From: JBBDMU01 sp040905685
GTDB taxonomy: Bacteria > Bacteroidota > Rhodothermia > Balneolales > Natronogracilivirgulaceae
Direction of reading: 5' to 3'
DNA: 64,000 nt
Assembly (NCBI GenBank): GCA_040905685.1
Contig: JBBDRB010000110.1
Span: forward strand, 1-64,000
Positions 62,910-64,000 of the stretch are shown piece by piece. Both the position numbers and the translations under genes were made by a program. Below the pieces are notes generated by a model. That model was not told the DNA's origin, did no database searches, and was given only the letters and a program-made list of their open reading frames with translations. Each line of letters begins with the position of its first letter. Positions within the stretch are counted from its first letter, which is position 1.

Positions 62910-63818
62910 ATGACGAGCCTGATCCATAAATATGCGAATTACCTGAAAGTTGAGCGCAACGCCTCGGCGCACACCATACTGGCCTATCAGACAGACTTGA
63001 ACCAGTTCCTTTCCTTTTGCCAGGGCGAATTCGGCACGGAGGTTGACATTCAGGCCGTTAAGCGAATTACCATTCGTGTGTGGCTGGGGGAATTGTCGGA
63101 GAAAGGGTTGTCCCGGGCAAGCATAGCCCGAAAGGTCGCCTCCGTCAGGGCCTTTTTCAAGTATTGCTATAAGCGGGGATATATCAGCCAGAATCCGGCT
63201 CATTTATTGCTGGTTCCTAAAAAAGATAAAAAACTTCCTCATACGGCCAGCGTTAATGATATAAATGAGATGATGGACCTGGTGGATACCGGCTCGGTCC
63301 GGGGCCTGCAGGATCTTGCCATCCTTGAACTTTTTTACTCTACCGGCATGCGCCTGAGTGAACTGACCAATTTAAACCTGGATAATATCAACCTGCATCA
63401 AAATGAAATACGCGTAACAGGGAAAGGAGCCAAAGAACGCATTATTCCTTTCGGGGAGGCGGCAAAAAAATCCCTGATCCGTTTTCTGGAGCAAAGGGGC
63501 TCCTTGCTGGGAAAAAAAAGTGACGCCGATGCCCGGAAAGCCCTGTTCTTAAGCGTTTCGGGAAAAAGAATATATCCCCGTGCCGTTCAAAGGCTGGTAA
63601 AGCATTACTTGACGCTGTGCAGTGAAGTATCGCAAAAGAGCCCTCATATCCTCAGGCACAGTTTTGCCACCCATTTGCTGGACCGGGGAGCAAGTATCAG
63701 GGTGATCAAAGAGCTTCTGGGCCATTCTGATCTTTCGGCTACGCAAATTTATACAGGCACCAGCATCGAGCATTTGAAATCGGTCTATGCAAAGGCTCAT
63801 CCAAGAGCTGACAAATAA
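62910..63818 (+). CDS. xerC: Tyrosine recombinase XerC/XerD
   Basis: A 302-residue site-specific recombinase that resolves chromosome dimers at dif. I start at ATG 62910; a TTG nine bases earlier is possible. The catalytic residues are an Arg in STGMRLSELT, Lys in GKGAKER, HILRHSFATH with His and Arg, and HSDLSATQIYT with the final His and Tyr nucleophile. The N-terminal SAM-like domain is also present. Whether it is XerC or XerD cannot be told from the sequence alone. It lies upstream of the hibernation factor gene. Confidence 0.93.
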   Translation: MTSLIHKYANYLKVERNASAHTILAYQTDLNQFLSFCQGEFGTEVDIQAVKRITIRVWLGELSEKGLSRASIARKVASVRAFFKYCYKRGYISQNPAHLLLVPKKDKKLPHTASVNDINEMMDLVDTGSVRGLQDLAILELFYSTGMRLSELTNLNLDNINLHQNEIRVTGKGAKERIIPFGEAAKKSLIRFLEQRGSLLGKKSDADARKALFLSVSGKRIYPRAVQRLVKHYLTLCSEVSQKSPHILRHSFATHLLDRGASIRVIKELLGHSDLSATQIYTGTSIEHLKSVYAKAHPRADK

Positions 63819-63832
63819 CAACAACCACAAAT

Positions 63833-63837
63833 GGAGG
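63833..63837 (+). promoter_or_regulatory. Shine-Dalgarno for hpf
   Basis: GGAGG, 5 nt before ATG 63843, is one of the clearest ribosome-binding sites in the window and fixes the hpf start. Confidence 0.85.
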
Positions 63838-63842
63838 ACACC

Positions 63843-64000
63843 ATGAACACGACGTTCACCGCAAGAAAATTTAACGCCAGCGATCATCTCCAGGATTACG
63901 CCAATCAGGCTGTCCATAAACTTGAAAAATATTATGATTCCATTTTGATCTGCGATGTCGTTCTTGAGCCCAATGCTGATCCCGATGAACCTCAGAAAGC
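63843..64000 (+). CDS. hpf: Ribosome hibernation-promoting factor, 3' end missing
   Basis: Only the first 52 codons lie in the window, beginning MNTTFTARKFNASDHLQDYA and continuing through a helix (KLEKYYDSILICDVVLEPNAD). This is the start of the HPF/RaiA family, which binds the 30S decoding centre and inactivates ribosomes at stationary phase. The usual order of strand, helix and acidic turn is visible. The rest of the gene, including any long C-terminal dimerisation domain, lies beyond the window. It follows xerC by 24 bp and has its own strong ribosome-binding site. Confidence 0.88.
   Translation, partial: MNTTFTARKFNASDHLQDYANQAVHKLEKYYDSILICDVVLEPNADPDEPQK

Overview
The window looks like ordinary chromosomal DNA from a member of the Bacteroidota/Balneolota side of the FCB group, most likely Balneolia-like. 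This is an inference from gene content. The pointers are a type IX secretion 'plug' family protein, a 29-residue AURKAIP1/COX24-type basic protein, a DUF5723-like barrel, many lipoproteins with short Cys-containing signal peptides, a TamB operon with an unusual Omp85-like partner, a fused isobutyryl-CoA mutase, and weak Shine-Dalgarno sequences at many starts. Genes are closely packed on both strands. I saw no rRNA, tRNA, CRISPR array, insertion sequence or prophage.

Region by region. 1-5.1 kb: the end of an oligopeptidase B gene, then four leftward lipoprotein genes (two LPP20-like, one COG3014-like, one LpoB-like) with a clear terminator after the first. 5.2-9.9 kb: a DEAD-box helicase, an AhpD-like protein, a histidine kinase/receiver/membrane-protein operon and a small YjbR-type protein. 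9.9-18.9 kb: a frameshifted small membrane protein, msrB, a class C beta-lactamase-like hydrolase, and two large transporters that both end in PTS EIIA-type domains, followed after folD and ccmB by a free-standing EIIA(Ntr) protein. 18.4-22.2 kb: rightward ptsN-holB-dapF-plug operon. 22.2-33.8 kb: leftward aroK-aroB-tamB-rnr-barrel operon. 33.9-41.3 kb: an NFACT protein, an orphan conserved-looking protein, the tiny basic ribosomal-type protein, a TPR protein, HU, and a coupled barrel/large-lipoprotein pair. 41.3-50.8 kb: icmF, an Ig-like lipoprotein, a second POTRA-less barrel, and a greA-ugd-uxs operon. 51-64 kb: trmH-type methyltransferase, metG, a GH13 enzyme, a batA-HAD-anmK-lipoprotein operon, cysS, lgt, a family 2 glycosyltransferase, xerC and the start of hpf.

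The recurring theme is envelope biology: peptidoglycan precursor synthesis, activation and recycling (dapF, LpoB-like, anmK), lipoprotein maturation (lgt), outer-membrane assembly (tamB plus barrels), and surface or secreted lipoproteins. A second theme is transport regulation through three EIIA(Ntr)-type domains within 7 kb. The best candidates for under-described biology are the peptidase-propeller-barrel protein in the tamB operon, the DUF5723-like barrel with its 750-residue lipoprotein, the four-lipoprotein cluster, and the EIIA trio. None of these is a proven new system.
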